Positions 1-8,840 of a DNA stretch of 16,471 bases are shown one piece after another. The translations under genes were made by a program, and so were the position numbers. Below the pieces are notes generated by a model. That model saw nothing but the letters and a program-made list of their open reading frames with translations. It did not search any database and was not told the origin of the DNA. This DNA is from Porticoccaceae bacterium (GTDB lineage Bacteria > Pseudomonadota > Gammaproteobacteria > Pseudomonadales > Porticoccaceae), in assembly GCA_003448675.1 (NCBI GenBank), contig DLXZ01000189.1, forward strand, positions 407 to 16,877. The letters run 5' to 3'. Within the stretch, counting starts at the first letter, position 1. The number at the start of each line of letters is the position of its first letter.

Positions 1-386
1 GTGAGGGCGTAGGCGGACAGGCCCACAAAAGTCACTGCGGTAGCGCCAAGGGCATTCATCACCAACTGGGGGCCATTGGGGAGCTTGAGATAGAGCCCGA
101 TAATCGGCCCCAAGGTAAAACCCATGAAACCGGTCAACGCAAACACAAACACCAGGCCCAGGGCGCTCTCACGAAACTTGGTGGTGAGAAACAACAAGCC
201 AAAATAACCCACCAGAGTAATCAAAATGCCCGGATGGGGCAGATTAAAGGCCATGGAAACACCGGCCGTTAGCGCACTGAAGGCCAGGGTCATCGACAAC
301 AGCAGATAGGTGTTGCGAATAACTTTGTTAGTGGCCAGCACCGATGTCTGTTGGGTGATGCCGGCGGGGCTGGTTGGTTGATTCAT
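1..386 (-). CDS. Bax inhibitor-1 / YccA-like membrane protein, partial (C-terminus outside window)
   Basis: The reading frame runs from an ATG at 386 off the left edge, giving about 128 codons of the N-terminal part. The translation has a short polar head with ATNKVIRNTYLLLSMTLAFSA, closely matching the start of E. coli YccA. It then shows successive hydrophobic segments (roughly residues 28-48, 51-69, 76-98 and 108-128) and a TLGPII turn that corresponds to the LGPIL of YccA. Known of the family: BI-1/UPF0005 proteins have seven inner-membrane helices, and YccA binds and modulates the FtsH protease. That FtsH role is inferred here from similarity only. The start is supported by GGAGG about 6 bases ahead of the ATG. 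A 174-base gap separates it from the nit gene, so it may have its own promoter. It was not in the supplied open-frame list because it is cut by the edge. Confidence 0.88.
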   Translation of the reverse strand, partial: MNQPTSPAGITQQTSVLATNKVIRNTYLLLSMTLAFSALTAGVSMAFNLPHPGILITLVGYFGLLFLTTKFRESALGLVFVFALTGFMGFTLGPIIGLYLKLPNGPQLVMNALGATAVTFVGLSAYAL

Positions 387-481
387 ATTTGCCTCCATTG
401 AAGCTGTTTACGTTCTATTTCCGTTCCCGATTGTACTCCTAAACGGCGAAGCCAGCGTGCAAGCCCGCTGACCAGATACAA

Positions 482-498
482 CCGAGCACTTTACTCGG
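482..498. other. small inverted repeat in the nit / yccA-like gap
   Basis: CCGAG at 482-486 pairs with CTCGG at 494-498 across a 7-base loop. On the minus strand, the direction of both flanking genes, it is followed by TTGTATC and not by a clear run of T. It is therefore at best a weak terminator after nit, or part of the leader of the YccA-like gene. The stem is only 5 bp and could be chance. Confidence 0.25.
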
Positions 499-500
499 GC

Positions 501-509
501 TTTATACCA
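501..509 (-). promoter_or_regulatory. possible extended -10 promoter for the YccA-like gene
   Basis: On the minus strand the bases read TGGTATAAA, a good extended -10 (TGn then a TATAAT-like hexamer). I see no clear -35 at 16-18 bases, which extended -10 promoters can do without. It lies about 115 bases ahead of the YccA-like start, so the transcript would begin inside the gap after nit. A second, weaker -10-like hexamer, TACAAT, sits at 430-435 on the same strand. This is a pattern match only. Confidence 0.3.
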
Positions 510-560
510 TATTTGGTCAGCTACCGAGATAACAAGCCATTTGGAATGAATCGCGACCGA

Positions 561-1427
561 TCAAAAGCGCCGGTGGTCCAGAACCGGCATGCTGGCCCGC
601 AGCTCCCTAAGCCGCTGGTGATCAATATCGGCGACAATAAAGCCCTCCTCCCCCTCCATGGCCGCCAACACCTCGCCCCAGGGATCAACGATGGCCGAAC
701 CGCCCCAGGTGGGTTTGCTGGGATGGTCGCGATCACAGAGGTTGGCGCCTATTACATAACACACGTTTTCCACGGCTCTGGCCTGCAGCAACAAGCGCCA
801 GTGAGCCTCGCCGGTGGCGGCGGTAAACGCCGATGGGGCCACCAGAATTTCAGCCCCCTGCGCCACCAGCAGACGGTAATATTCGGGAAAACGCAGGTCA
901 TAGCACACACTCATGCCGATATGGCCAACACCACTGGGCGCGCTTATGGCTTGGTCACCGGGCTGATAGCGATCCGACTCGTAGTAACGCTTGCCGGTAG
1001 CCCGCACCAATACATCAAACAAGTGAACTTTGTTATAGCGGGCCTGCTCTCTACCCTGGGGGTCATAGAGCAGGGAGGCCGCGAAAGGCTTACCGGCATC
1101 GCCCGGGTTAAACAAAGGCAGAGTACCCGCCACCAACCAAACGCTGTGACGTCTTGCCTGCTCGGCAAAAAATGAGCGGGCCGGGCCGGTTATGTCGCCC
1201 TCCTGTGCGGCGACGGCCGCTAAATCTTTCTCGTTGTAGTAGACGAAATGCTCGGGCAGCACAATGAAACGAGCACCCGCCCGCGCCGCATCGGCAATGT
1301 AGCGCCGAGCCACCGCCATGTTTTGCGCTGGCGTACCGGAGGCTTTCAGCTGTACAGCCGCAACTCGACCTGAACTTCCATTGCTCTGCTCAGCGCTCTG
1401 GGTCGCCGGTTTGGTATTCGAATGCAT
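561..1427 (-). CDS. carbon-nitrogen hydrolase, Nit1/Nit2-type amidase
   Basis: A 288-residue member of the nitrilase superfamily, cytoplasmic. The catalytic triad is complete: Glu59 in LPEHF, Lys133 in YNKVHLFD and Cys175 in SVCYDLRFPE. The HLFD and HWRLLLQARAVEN segments resemble the Nit/Ybem group, whose known members hydrolyse deaminated glutathione or omega-amides such as alpha-ketoglutaramate. The exact substrate cannot be read from the sequence. The frame is open further upstream to 1481, but that part lies inside yhdP. I chose the ATG at 1427 because it falls one base after the yhdP stop (TGA G ATG) and leaves a short head before the domain starts at about residue 21. The arrangement implies translational coupling to yhdP. 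In Pseudomonas the same rng-yhdP-nit order is normally followed by tldD; here a YccA-like gene follows. Confidence 0.92.
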   Translation of the reverse strand: MHSNTKPATQSAEQSNGSSGRVAAVQLKASGTPAQNMAVARRYIADAARAGARFIVLPEHFVYYNEKDLAAVAAQEGDITGPARSFFAEQARRHSVWLVAGTLPLFNPGDAGKPFAASLLYDPQGREQARYNKVHLFDVLVRATGKRYYESDRYQPGDQAISAPSGVGHIGMSVCYDLRFPEYYRLLVAQGAEILVAPSAFTAATGEAHWRLLLQARAVENVCYVIGANLCDRDHPSKPTWGGSAIVDPWGEVLAAMEGEEGFIVADIDHQRLRELRASMPVLDHRRF

Positions 1428-1428
1428 C

Positions 1429-4400
1429 TCACTCACCGGTTTTGTCACTGAACACTTTATCGACCTGCACTTCCGGCTCACTCCACGGGCCGGTAATCCG
1501 GTAGCTGAAGCTCGACACCCGATCCACCTCGTCCTCGAAAATCTTACTGGTCAGGTACACTCCCGCCGCTGCTGGCAAACCACCAACCAGAGCAGCTATC
1601 CACGGCAAGTTAGTACCCACAGGCAGAGTGGCTACCATATGAGTGTCCAGGGTTTCGTCCACCAGGTCGGCGCGTCCGGTGAGTCGCATCTTGCCGGAGG
1701 GGAGCTCCACCACCACGGGGGCGTCAAAATCCATCGTCCCTTCGGCGAAGGCCAGCCCGCCCTTAAGACTTTCGTAACTCACCCCGGAGGCAAACAGGTC
1801 GGAAAAATCCAGCCGCAGACGCCTCGCCCAGGTATCAAAATTAATCAGACTGATAAGTTTGATAAAAGCATTACTGGTGGCGCCCGGCGCGCGGAAGAAG
1901 TTGCCATCCTTGAAGTTGAGCGCAGCCTGTCCCGAGAGTTTTTCAAGGGCGAAGTTCCAGGGCTTATCGTTCCAGCTCAGATCAACAATAGATGCACCCT
2001 CGTCACTGTTAATCACCACGGGCAGGTTCCAGGCTTTAAGCACCGCACCAAGATCATGAGTTTTCAGCAAGCCGCTGATGTGGGTCTGGTGTCGACCATC
2101 GATCACTCGCCAACTAAACGCCGCGGGCACACCACCAGGCAAATCGCCGATGTCGATACCGGTCAATTCAGCGTCGATCTGGCTCAACTCCACACCGTCG
2201 TCCAGAGGCTTCATCAAAAAAGCTATCTCACCCAATTCTTCATCACCAATGCGTATACCCCCCGTGGCGAATTTAAGGTGCGGAAAGCCCCGCGGCTCAA
2301 GACTGTCAAGGAAGCCCCCGCCACTGTCCAGGTCCGGTTCCGGCAGGGTGAGATAATTAAGATCCATAACAATGGGTTGATCAGTCATGGTCGGCACGAC
2401 AATCTGACCAGCCAACGTCTTACTGTCCACGTAAACATCAAGTCCACGTTGATCGTAAACACCGGTGGCTTCAAAGTGGCTGACAGACAGACCTCGGTAG
2501 ATCAGTTCACCGACCTGTAACGAAAACCGGGGAGCGAGTCGCGGCAAACCTGGCTCATATGGCTCGTTCGCCGATGCTTCCAGGATCTGGGAAGCTTCCA
2601 GCCAGGCATCGATATTGATCTTTGGAGTTTGTCCGATCAGCGAAACTCCCGTGAGGCCAGCCACCCGGGTCTCAGTCCCTCCCAGCGCCACCTGCCCCGC
2701 CACCAGCCGGCCGTCATCCAGTCGCAAACTAAACCCAATATCTTCCCCCAGGCGACCATCGATACTCAGCTGTTCGGCGAAACTCACTGTTGTTGTCAGT
2801 GGCCAAATTGCTTCCGCAGCTTTACCCAGGGGCTCGGGCAAAGCTAAAACCAGTCCTTCGGTAGAAGAACTGAAATTCAGGTAGGGTGAGCCGATGACGG
2901 GCACCACAAATACCGCCTGATAATCGCTTTCACCGGAAACCTGATTGCCCAGCAGTGGATGCCAGGGCGGTACACGAGCGATATCGTAACGGCCCTTGGA
3001 CTCGATCCGCGTCTCTCCGTCGGTGGTGCTGATCGTCGCTGCCAGGGCCTGACCCCAGAGTGTGCTTTTCAGGCCTGATGCATGCAAACCCTGCTCATCA
3101 TTGTAGGCAACTTGCCCGGAAATAGACTCAAACACCAGGGGAAAATCCAAGAGCTCCATCCGCCCCTGATTAATGTCAGCCACCACCCGATAATGCTCAC
3201 CATGCCGCTCACTTCCAAGGGGAATAGCCAGGTCGAGCTGAACCCCGGCACTGCCCTGAAAACGCCAATCAGTCAACATATCGACTCGCTCCCGGACAGG
3301 TGATGCCAGCAGGATATTCGTCGCGGCCGCCAATGGCGTACTGACTTGAGCTTTTACCGACAACAACGGACCAGGGGAAGTGCTCACCCGAGCGGAGTGA
3401 AGCCGCACCCGGCCGCTATCACCTAGACGGGCCGAGCTCACCTCGCCTTTTAATCTGCCATTGTCGACGGTGATATAAGCCGACAGGTCGGTGAGTCGGG
3501 GCCAGCCAGGGTCATAGTCCACCGTCCCGTCCGCCACTTTGGCGTACACCTGGATACTGGGCCGAGGCCCTTTGTCCCGCAGCAGGGAGCCACGCCACAG
3601 GAAACCGGCCTCGACCAGAGCAGCGTCACCTACCGCACGGTCGAGCCAGCCCCTCAGGCCAGGCTCAAGAACACTGGGCAGGTATTGATCCATATGGCGC
3701 GAGTGACTGCCCCGGATACCCGCCAACAGCCACATGGTCGGCGCCGGACCTTTTTGAAGAGGTATATCCAGGGCCAGATAGGCGCGAATCCGCCCCTCAT
3801 CTCCTTTCCCTTCAATGGCAATGGGACCACCGCCTATTTTCAGGGCCGCCGATTCTCGATGCCATAGAATATCCACACGGCCCCGGCTGGCACCGTAGTG
3901 CATAAATTCCTCATAAACGCCGGGATAATGCATGGCAAAGCCACCGGGACTGTCCAGATCAAAAGAGCCTCGGTCCCCCTGCCAGGATAAATACCCACTG
4001 AGCTTGCGAGTTGCTGGCGCGCCAGCCCAGGCACTGGTATCCAGGTGCTCAATGCGGCTGCGCAGGGACTGAAGGGGAAAACCTTGATTCAAATCCAGAT
4101 CGATGTGCAGATCCACCAGCCGCCCCTTTGGATCCAGAGCACCGAGTATTTCCCCACCGTCCCCGGTTGCCAGGCCCGTCGATACCAGCGCCTGCTTGAG
4201 GGTGGCAAGGTTAATGTGGTTGGCGGCCAGCGAAATCTCGCTCCAGCGGGCGCCCACCCGCTGACTGAACACAAAGTTGAGGGGTTGAATGGCCGTATCG
4301 GCCCATGTGAGGTCGAGGTTCTGCCAGCGCAGACCCCAGTTTTCGCCGGGCTGAAACCACCCCGTTAACTGGGCACTCAGATTTTGGACAGGCGGCAGAT

Positions 4401-5340
4401 CCGCAGCCCAGCTCAAGGGGATTTCTTCCGCCTCAACCCGACCAACCAGATCGACCTCACCCGATGGATTGCGACGCAACCAGATCTCGCTTGCCAGCTC
4501 CGATTCAATGTCACCCATTCGGGCCACGAGCTCGGGAAACCACTGACCGACCATGGCGCGCAGGGAACCGCTGAAATTGATCCCCTGTAATGCAAGATAA
4601 GCCTCACCCTCGGCGGCCTCGGGGCTGGCGATATCCCCCCTGGCTTCGACAATCAATTGCGCCGAAGCCGGTTTATCGTCAAAACCCAGCCCGGCGGTAA
4701 TTCGGTGAAAACCCGCTTCGTTCTCCAGCTTCAGGTCGCTTAAGTTCACCAATGCCCGAACCCCGGAATAAAATCCCAGGTTGAGGGAGACCTTTTCCAC
4801 ACCGACGAAACGATTTAACAATAGACGCTTTACCAGCCGAGGCGCATTTGAAGGGTCGGCCCCGGCTCCGTCCGCCGCCAACGGCGGCAGGCCTTCCAGT
4901 GACCAGGCGCCATCCTCCTGTTCCAGCAGGTTTAGCGCGATATTCCCAAGGCTTAGCTCGTTCCAGACTGGCTCACCAGCAAACAGGCTGCGCAACAAAT
5001 CCAGTTCCAACACCAGGCGCTCAACGTGGATCGCACCGGGGGTATGGTGGTCGGGGTACACCTTCGCTTCACCGGCATCCTGGCCGGTGGGGGTGGTGAT
5101 AGACAGCCCCCTCACCACCACACGTGGTGACAGGCGAGCCCATGAGCCGCTGAGGGAATGCGTGCTAACGACCAGCCCAGACTGTCGAGACAGAAAGTTG
5201 TCGATATCACTACGGTAACTGTCAATGGAAGGCAGGAGCTGCCTTCCCAGCACGACCATAACCGCGGTCGCAATCAAAAGAACCACGGCCGCGGAAATAA
5301 GAAAGCGGCTCAGTCGTGCCGCCCAGCGGCGCACATTCAA
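1429..5340 (-). CDS. yhdP: YhdP family AsmA-like envelope protein
   Basis: About 1303 residues, close to the roughly 1270 of E. coli YhdP. A short basic head is followed by one membrane helix at about residues 13-32, then a very long beta-rich periplasmic region (DUF3971 and AsmA-like C-terminal regions). It ends with the typical stretch containing LPVGTNLPWIAALVGGLPAA and a VYLTSKIF motif. Known of the family: YhdP, with TamB and YdbH, forms periplasmic bridges that carry phospholipids from inner to outer membrane. The first in-frame start is TTG at 5340, with AGGGAG 9 bases ahead; a GTG at 5334 is the alternative. The ATG seen at 5336 is in another frame. It starts 33 bases after rng and ends one base before nit, so it is in the same transcription unit. 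Confidence 0.93.
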   Translation of the reverse strand: MNVRRWAARLSRFLISAAVVLLIATAVMVVLGRQLLPSIDSYRSDIDNFLSRQSGLVVSTHSLSGSWARLSPRVVVRGLSITTPTGQDAGEAKVYPDHHTPGAIHVERLVLELDLLRSLFAGEPVWNELSLGNIALNLLEQEDGAWSLEGLPPLAADGAGADPSNAPRLVKRLLLNRFVGVEKVSLNLGFYSGVRALVNLSDLKLENEAGFHRITAGLGFDDKPASAQLIVEARGDIASPEAAEGEAYLALQGINFSGSLRAMVGQWFPELVARMGDIESELASEIWLRRNPSGEVDLVGRVEAEEIPLSWAADLPPVQNLSAQLTGWFQPGENWGLRWQNLDLTWADTAIQPLNFVFSQRVGARWSEISLAANHINLATLKQALVSTGLATGDGGEILGALDPKGRLVDLHIDLDLNQGFPLQSLRSRIEHLDTSAWAGAPATRKLSGYLSWQGDRGSFDLDSPGGFAMHYPGVYEEFMHYGASRGRVDILWHRESAALKIGGGPIAIEGKGDEGRIRAYLALDIPLQKGPAPTMWLLAGIRGSHSRHMDQYLPSVLEPGLRGWLDRAVGDAALVEAGFLWRGSLLRDKGPRPSIQVYAKVADGTVDYDPGWPRLTDLSAYITVDNGRLKGEVSSARLGDSGRVRLHSARVSTSPGPLLSVKAQVSTPLAAATNILLASPVRERVDMLTDWRFQGSAGVQLDLAIPLGSERHGEHYRVVADINQGRMELLDFPLVFESISGQVAYNDEQGLHASGLKSTLWGQALAATISTTDGETRIESKGRYDIARVPPWHPLLGNQVSGESDYQAVFVVPVIGSPYLNFSSSTEGLVLALPEPLGKAAEAIWPLTTTVSFAEQLSIDGRLGEDIGFSLRLDDGRLVAGQVALGGTETRVAGLTGVSLIGQTPKINIDAWLEASQILEASANEPYEPGLPRLAPRFSLQVGELIYRGLSVSHFEATGVYDQRGLDVYVDSKTLAGQIVVPTMTDQPIVMDLNYLTLPEPDLDSGGGFLDSLEPRGFPHLKFATGGIRIGDEELGEIAFLMKPLDDGVELSQIDAELTGIDIGDLPGGVPAAFSWRVIDGRHQTHISGLLKTHDLGAVLKAWNLPVVINSDEGASIVDLSWNDKPWNFALEKLSGQAALNFKDGNFFRAPGATSNAFIKLISLINFDTWARRLRLDFSDLFASGVSYESLKGGLAFAEGTMDFDAPVVVELPSGKMRLTGRADLVDETLDTHMVATLPVGTNLPWIAALVGGLPAAAGVYLTSKIFEDEVDRVSSFSYRITGPWSEPEVQVDKVFSDKTGE

Positions 5341-5373
5341 TAAATCCGGCTCCCTGCTAAGACCAGAAGAAAC

Positions 5374-6861
5374 TTATACCGGAATGATGTCATATTGTTC
5401 CTGGCTATAGGTGGATTCGACCCTGAACTCTACCTGCCGTTCAATGTGATTTTCCAACGACTCCACATGCTTGGCGTCCTCGTTTAATAAACGCTCGATC
5501 ACCAGTGGCGCGCCAATCACGAGAACTTTATCGCTCTCGTAGGATTTGGCGGCACCGAGAATCTCTCGCATGATGTCGTAAGATATGGTTTCCGCCGACT
5601 TGAGATAACCCCGACTGTTACAGACTTCACAGGGTTCGCACAGCACCTGCTGGATATTTTCACTGGTGCGCTTGCGGGTCATCTCCACCAGGCCCAGCTC
5701 CGAGACGCCGGTCACCTTCATTTTCACCCGGTCGCTTTCCAGAGCTTTTTCCAGGCGTCGCAATACCTGGCGCTGATGCTCGGGATCCTTCATGTCGATA
5801 AAATCGAGAATGATAATGCCGCCAAGGTTACGCAACCGCAACTGACGGGCAATGGCCACCGCGGCTTCGAGATTGGTTTTGAATATGGTTTCTTCGAGGC
5901 TGTGGCGACCAACAAACCCGCCGGTATTAACGTCTATGGTGGTCATCGCCTCGGTCTGGTCAAACACCAGATGCCCTCCGGACTTCAGGTATACCTTGCG
6001 CTCAAGGGCCTTACTGATTTCGTCCTCGACGCCATAGAGGTAAAACAAGGGCCGCGGGCCACTATAATAGTCGAGGCGCGGCAACACCTCGGGGCAGAAG
6101 CGCTGGGCAAAATCGCACATTTCCTTGAATACACCACGGGAATCAACCCGCACAATTTCGACCTCCTGCATCGCAACGTCACGCATTGTGCGTAACGCCA
6201 GGGGCAAATCCTGATAGATATTCGACGGCGCCGGTGCTTTCTGGAGCTGCTCTTTCACCAGCCCCCATAAACGATGGAGGTATTCCAGGTCGATGCGTAA
6301 TTCCCCTTCGGTAATACCCTCCGCGACCGTTCGGATAATATAACCGCCACCCTCCTCTTTCATGTTGCCCGTTTCAATGGCCCGTTCCAGTTGTTCACGC
6401 AGGCGCTCCCGCTCTTCCTCCTGCTCCAGGCGTTGGGAAATACCGATGTGATCCAAATCCGGCATATAGACCAGATAGCGGGATGAGACCGATAGTTGAG
6501 TTGTCAGGCGGGCACCCTTGGTACCCATGGGTTCCTTGAGAATCTGGACACAAACCTGTTGACCCTCATGCAAGAGCTGGCGGATGTCGGGCTTCGCGCC
6601 ATTGGGACCGTCTTCGTCATTCTGAATCAGGGGCTGACCCGCAACATCGCTGGCGTGAATAAAACCGGCTTTTTCCAGCCCGATGTCAATAAAAGCCGCC
6701 TGCATGCCAGGCATCACCCTCGCTACCGTACCCCGGTAAATATTACCGACCAGACTGCGCTTGTTGGTACGCTCAATAGCCAACTCCAACAACACACCGT
6801 TTTCCACCCGTGCGACCCGGGTTTCAGTGGGTGCCACGTTAACCAGTATTTCTGCTTTCAT
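5374..6861 (-). CDS. rng: ribonuclease G
   Basis: 495 residues, the usual length for RNase G (E. coli 489), without the long C-terminal scaffold of RNase E. An S1 RNA-binding domain lies at about 35-125 (VGNIYRGTVARVMPGMQAAFIDIG). The DNase I-like catalytic part carries the two metal-binding aspartates at Asp310 (TTIDVNTG) and Asp353 (ILDFIDM), spaced as in RNase E. The zinc-link cysteines are Cys411 and Cys414. It is a 5'-end-dependent endonuclease for 16S rRNA 5' maturation and mRNA decay. The ATG at 6861 gives the conserved start MKAEILVNV. Another in-frame ATG at 6885 directly follows the maf stop (TGA ATG) and would add eight residues. Neither start has an ideal ribosome-binding site, so coupling to maf is likely. 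Confidence 0.96.
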   Translation of the reverse strand: MKAEILVNVAPTETRVARVENGVLLELAIERTNKRSLVGNIYRGTVARVMPGMQAAFIDIGLEKAGFIHASDVAGQPLIQNDEDGPNGAKPDIRQLLHEGQQVCVQILKEPMGTKGARLTTQLSVSSRYLVYMPDLDHIGISQRLEQEEERERLREQLERAIETGNMKEEGGGYIIRTVAEGITEGELRIDLEYLHRLWGLVKEQLQKAPAPSNIYQDLPLALRTMRDVAMQEVEIVRVDSRGVFKEMCDFAQRFCPEVLPRLDYYSGPRPLFYLYGVEDEISKALERKVYLKSGGHLVFDQTEAMTTIDVNTGGFVGRHSLEETIFKTNLEAAVAIARQLRLRNLGGIIILDFIDMKDPEHQRQVLRRLEKALESDRVKMKVTGVSELGLVEMTRKRTSENIQQVLCEPCEVCNSRGYLKSAETISYDIMREILGAAKSYESDKVLVIGAPLVIERLLNEDAKHVESLENHIERQVEFRVESTYSQEQYDIIPV

Positions 6862-6885
6862 ATCCCGGTAATTTTCCCCAGGCAT

Positions 6886-7509
6886 TCAGGCATTCCAACA
6901 CCCGATGCCAAATCTGTTCAATAACTCCAGGGTTTCCACCAGCGGCAGACCCACCACCCCCGAATAACTCCCTTCAATCGACCTGACAAAGGCTCCGCCC
7001 CGGCCCTGAATGCCATAAGCGCCAGCCTTGTCCACCGGCTCACCGGTGGCCCAATACTGCCGACAATCATTCTCGTTCAACTCCGCAAACCAAACCCGCG
7101 TTTCACTGAGCACACAATGCTCAACCAATGCCTGCTCTTGTCGCGCACATACCGCCACCGCCGATAGTACACGATGGCAGCGGCCGGACAGCGCTCGCAA
7201 CATCGCTAACGCCTCTCCCTCACCTTCGGGTTTACCGAAGATACTGCCGTCTAGTACTACCGAGGTATCCGCCGCCAGTATGGGTAGTAATATAGCATTC
7301 TGGTCCGATGCAGTTGCCCGCAGGCGCTCACAAACCGTTCGGGCTTTGCCGGCCGCCATCCGACGGACATAAGCCCCGGGGGCTTCGTCTGGAAACGGCG
7401 TCTCGTCGATATCCGCCGCTTGCGCTCGGAAATCCTTACCCGGTAAAAACCCCACCTGTTGCAGCAGTTCAATTCGCCTCGGTGAAGCGGACGCCAGTAC
7501 AAAACGCAT
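6886..7509 (-). CDS. maf: Maf family nucleoside triphosphate pyrophosphatase (YhdE type)
   Basis: 207 residues. It opens with the Maf signature ASASPRR (residues 6-12). The catalytic aspartate in AADT is Asp81. The DKAGAYGIQGRGG block (160-172) and the VGLPLVE end (187-193) are the conserved family motifs, closest to the dTTP/UTP pyrophosphatase YhdE. It hydrolyses non-canonical or excess NTPs to NMP and pyrophosphate in the cytoplasm. The open frame extends into mreD. I chose the ATG at 7509 because the domain begins there; an in-frame ATG at 7551, 4 bases after the mreD stop, would add 14 residues. Neither start has a strong Shine-Dalgarno, so the start is uncertain. The gene sits between mreD and rng, the conserved gammaproteobacterial order. 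Confidence 0.93.
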   Translation of the reverse strand: MRFVLASASPRRIELLQQVGFLPGKDFRAQAADIDETPFPDEAPGAYVRRMAAGKARTVCERLRATASDQNAILLPILAADTSVVLDGSIFGKPEGEGEALAMLRALSGRCHRVLSAVAVCARQEQALVEHCVLSETRVWFAELNENDCRQYWATGEPVDKAGAYGIQGRGGAFVRSIEGSYSGVVGLPLVETLELLNRFGIGCWNA

Positions 7510-7555
7510 CAGATCGGCAACCCAGGACCTGGAAACAAGGCTGCGGCCCATGCCT

Positions 7556-8032
7556 TCAAGACACGAACCGCTGCAATTTGTGCAATCCGAGCCATAGCAA
7601 CGGCCACAGTGCCACGCTCGCCAGAACTGGATACAACAAGGGGGAGCTACCGGCAAAATCGGTAGCCGCGAGCCGGACACTCAGGAGAACAATTTGGTAG
7701 ACCAGTACCACCGCCCCCACAAAAAGGCACTGGAAAGGTAGTGAAAAGTGACCCAGACGTTGCCGCTGTGTGATTACCAGATAAACGGCCAGAGACATTG
7801 CCAGCGCGTGCTGGCCCAGCACCTGACCAAACATCAGGTCGACAAACAGGCCCAAAAACCAGGCAAACATCACACCGATATAGCGAATTTCCATGAACAG
7901 CCAATAAATCGTCAATAACAGCAGCATGGGCGGTCGCCAGAAAGCCAGCTCGCCGCGCACTGGCAATAACCAGATCAATAGCGCCAGTAAAAAACTAATA
8001 AAAAGCAACAAGTAGGGTTGGCGCTCAGTCAT
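7556..8032 (-). CDS. mreD: rod shape-determining protein MreD
   Basis: 158 residues and strongly hydrophobic, with about five or six inner-membrane segments (for example residues 7-24, 33-52, 54-72, 76-88, 101-120 and 132-150). It has an LGLFVDLMFGQVLGQHAL segment typical of MreD. It is part of the elongasome with MreB, MreC, RodA and PBP2. Its ATG lies inside the end of mreC: the two genes share 8 bases (ATGACTGA), so translation is probably coupled. MreD proteins vary in sequence, so the call rests on the helix pattern, that segment and the position between mreC and maf. Confidence 0.93.
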   Translation of the reverse strand: MTERQPYLLLFISFLLALLIWLLPVRGELAFWRPPMLLLLTIYWLFMEIRYIGVMFAWFLGLFVDLMFGQVLGQHALAMSLAVYLVITQRQRLGHFSLPFQCLFVGAVVLVYQIVLLSVRLAATDFAGSSPLLYPVLASVALWPLLWLGLHKLQRFVS

Positions 8033-8840
8033 CGCTCGAAGCCAGCCCCTGATTAACGGGCTGGTGACCAGAGAAAACCAGCAAAAGGTGGCGACTACGA
8101 TCCACTTTGGCAGCGGGCTCTACAATAACTTCGAGGAAATCCCGGCCATTGTCGTGGATAATTTCACGTATTGTTCCCACCGGGTAGCCTTCCGGAAACC
8201 GCCCCCCCAGCCCCGAACTGACCAGGGCGTCGCCAACTTCAATATCCGAGGTCGGTGAAACGTGTCGCAGCTTCAATTGCTGGAAATCACCCACACCCTC
8301 GGCGATTACCCTCAAACCATTTCTGGCTACTTTTACCGGTACCGCATGGCGATAATCGGTGAGCAGGAGAATGCGGCTGTGGGTATCAAAGACCTTCAGC
8401 ACCTGCCCCATCAAGCCTTCACTATCGATCACTGGCTGGCCAACGTAGACCCCGTCCACGCCGCCCCTGTCAATGGATACCACATGACTCACTGGGTCGG
8501 GTGAAACACCGATAAGCTGGGTGACCAGGACCTTATCGGATAACAATTCCGTGGCGTTAAGCAGGTTACGCAAACGCAGGTTTTCGGCGCTCAACTCGGC
8601 TAAGCGCTGCAACTGGCCCTTGTAAACCAGCAACTCTGTGGTCAGTCGGTCGCGTTCTTCCTCGAGCTCGCCGCGACTGGTCAAGCTGTCGTCGCTCCAT
8701 TCACCGAGCCGCGACGGAAGATTGGTGAGCCAATAAAAGGGTCGGGCGGCCTGCTCAAACCAGTGATGGGCGGGTTTCAGCCAGGAAGTCAGTGCGTCGA
8801 ACAGGATTAACGTGAGCGCCAATAGAACCAGTATCAGCAT
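8025..8840 (-). CDS. mreC: rod shape-determining protein MreC (start uncertain, may extend to 8879)
   Basis: A bitopic inner-membrane elongasome protein with one helix (about residues 2-16), then a coiled coil (about 58-95, with LEEERDRLTTELL and LSAENLRLRNLL). A periplasmic beta domain follows, with IDRGGVDGVYVGQPVI and SSGLGGRFPEGYPVG, both diagnostic. At 271 residues from the ATG at 8840 it is shorter than E. coli MreC, which has an extra C-terminal tail. This ATG has no ribosome-binding site and cuts off the usual basic cytoplasmic head. The same frame stays open upstream to a TAA at 8901-8903 and encodes IKKLFSPSLSPRR, which fits the MKxxF...PS...R start of other MreCs. The codon there is ATC (8877-8879), with GAGG 8 bases ahead at 8888-8891. 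No ATG, GTG or TTG is available in frame. Confidence 0.95.
   Translation of the reverse strand: MLILVLLALTLILFDALTSWLKPAHHWFEQAARPFYWLTNLPSRLGEWSDDSLTSRGELEEERDRLTTELLVYKGQLQRLAELSAENLRLRNLLNATELLSDKVLVTQLIGVSPDPVSHVVSIDRGGVDGVYVGQPVIDSEGLMGQVLKVFDTHSRILLLTDYRHAVPVKVARNGLRVIAEGVGDFQQLKLRHVSPTSDIEVGDALVSSGLGGRFPEGYPVGTIREIIHDNGRDFLEVIVEPAAKVDRSRHLLLVFSGHQPVNQGLASSDD

Noticed and set aside
513..1175. 220-codon plus-strand open frame opposite nit
   Set aside because: Antisense to a complete Nit amidase; the translation has no recognisable domain.
1318..2520. 400-codon plus-strand open frame
   Set aside because: It lies opposite nit and yhdP, both clearly recognisable proteins. Its translation is basic, low in recognisable motifs and spans a gene junction, as expected for an antisense shadow in GC-rich coding DNA.
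6862..6885. longer rng start at the ATG directly after the maf stop
   Set aside because: It would add eight residues absent from RNase G relatives, whose conserved start aligns with the ATG at 6861. It is kept only as an alternative in the rng entry.
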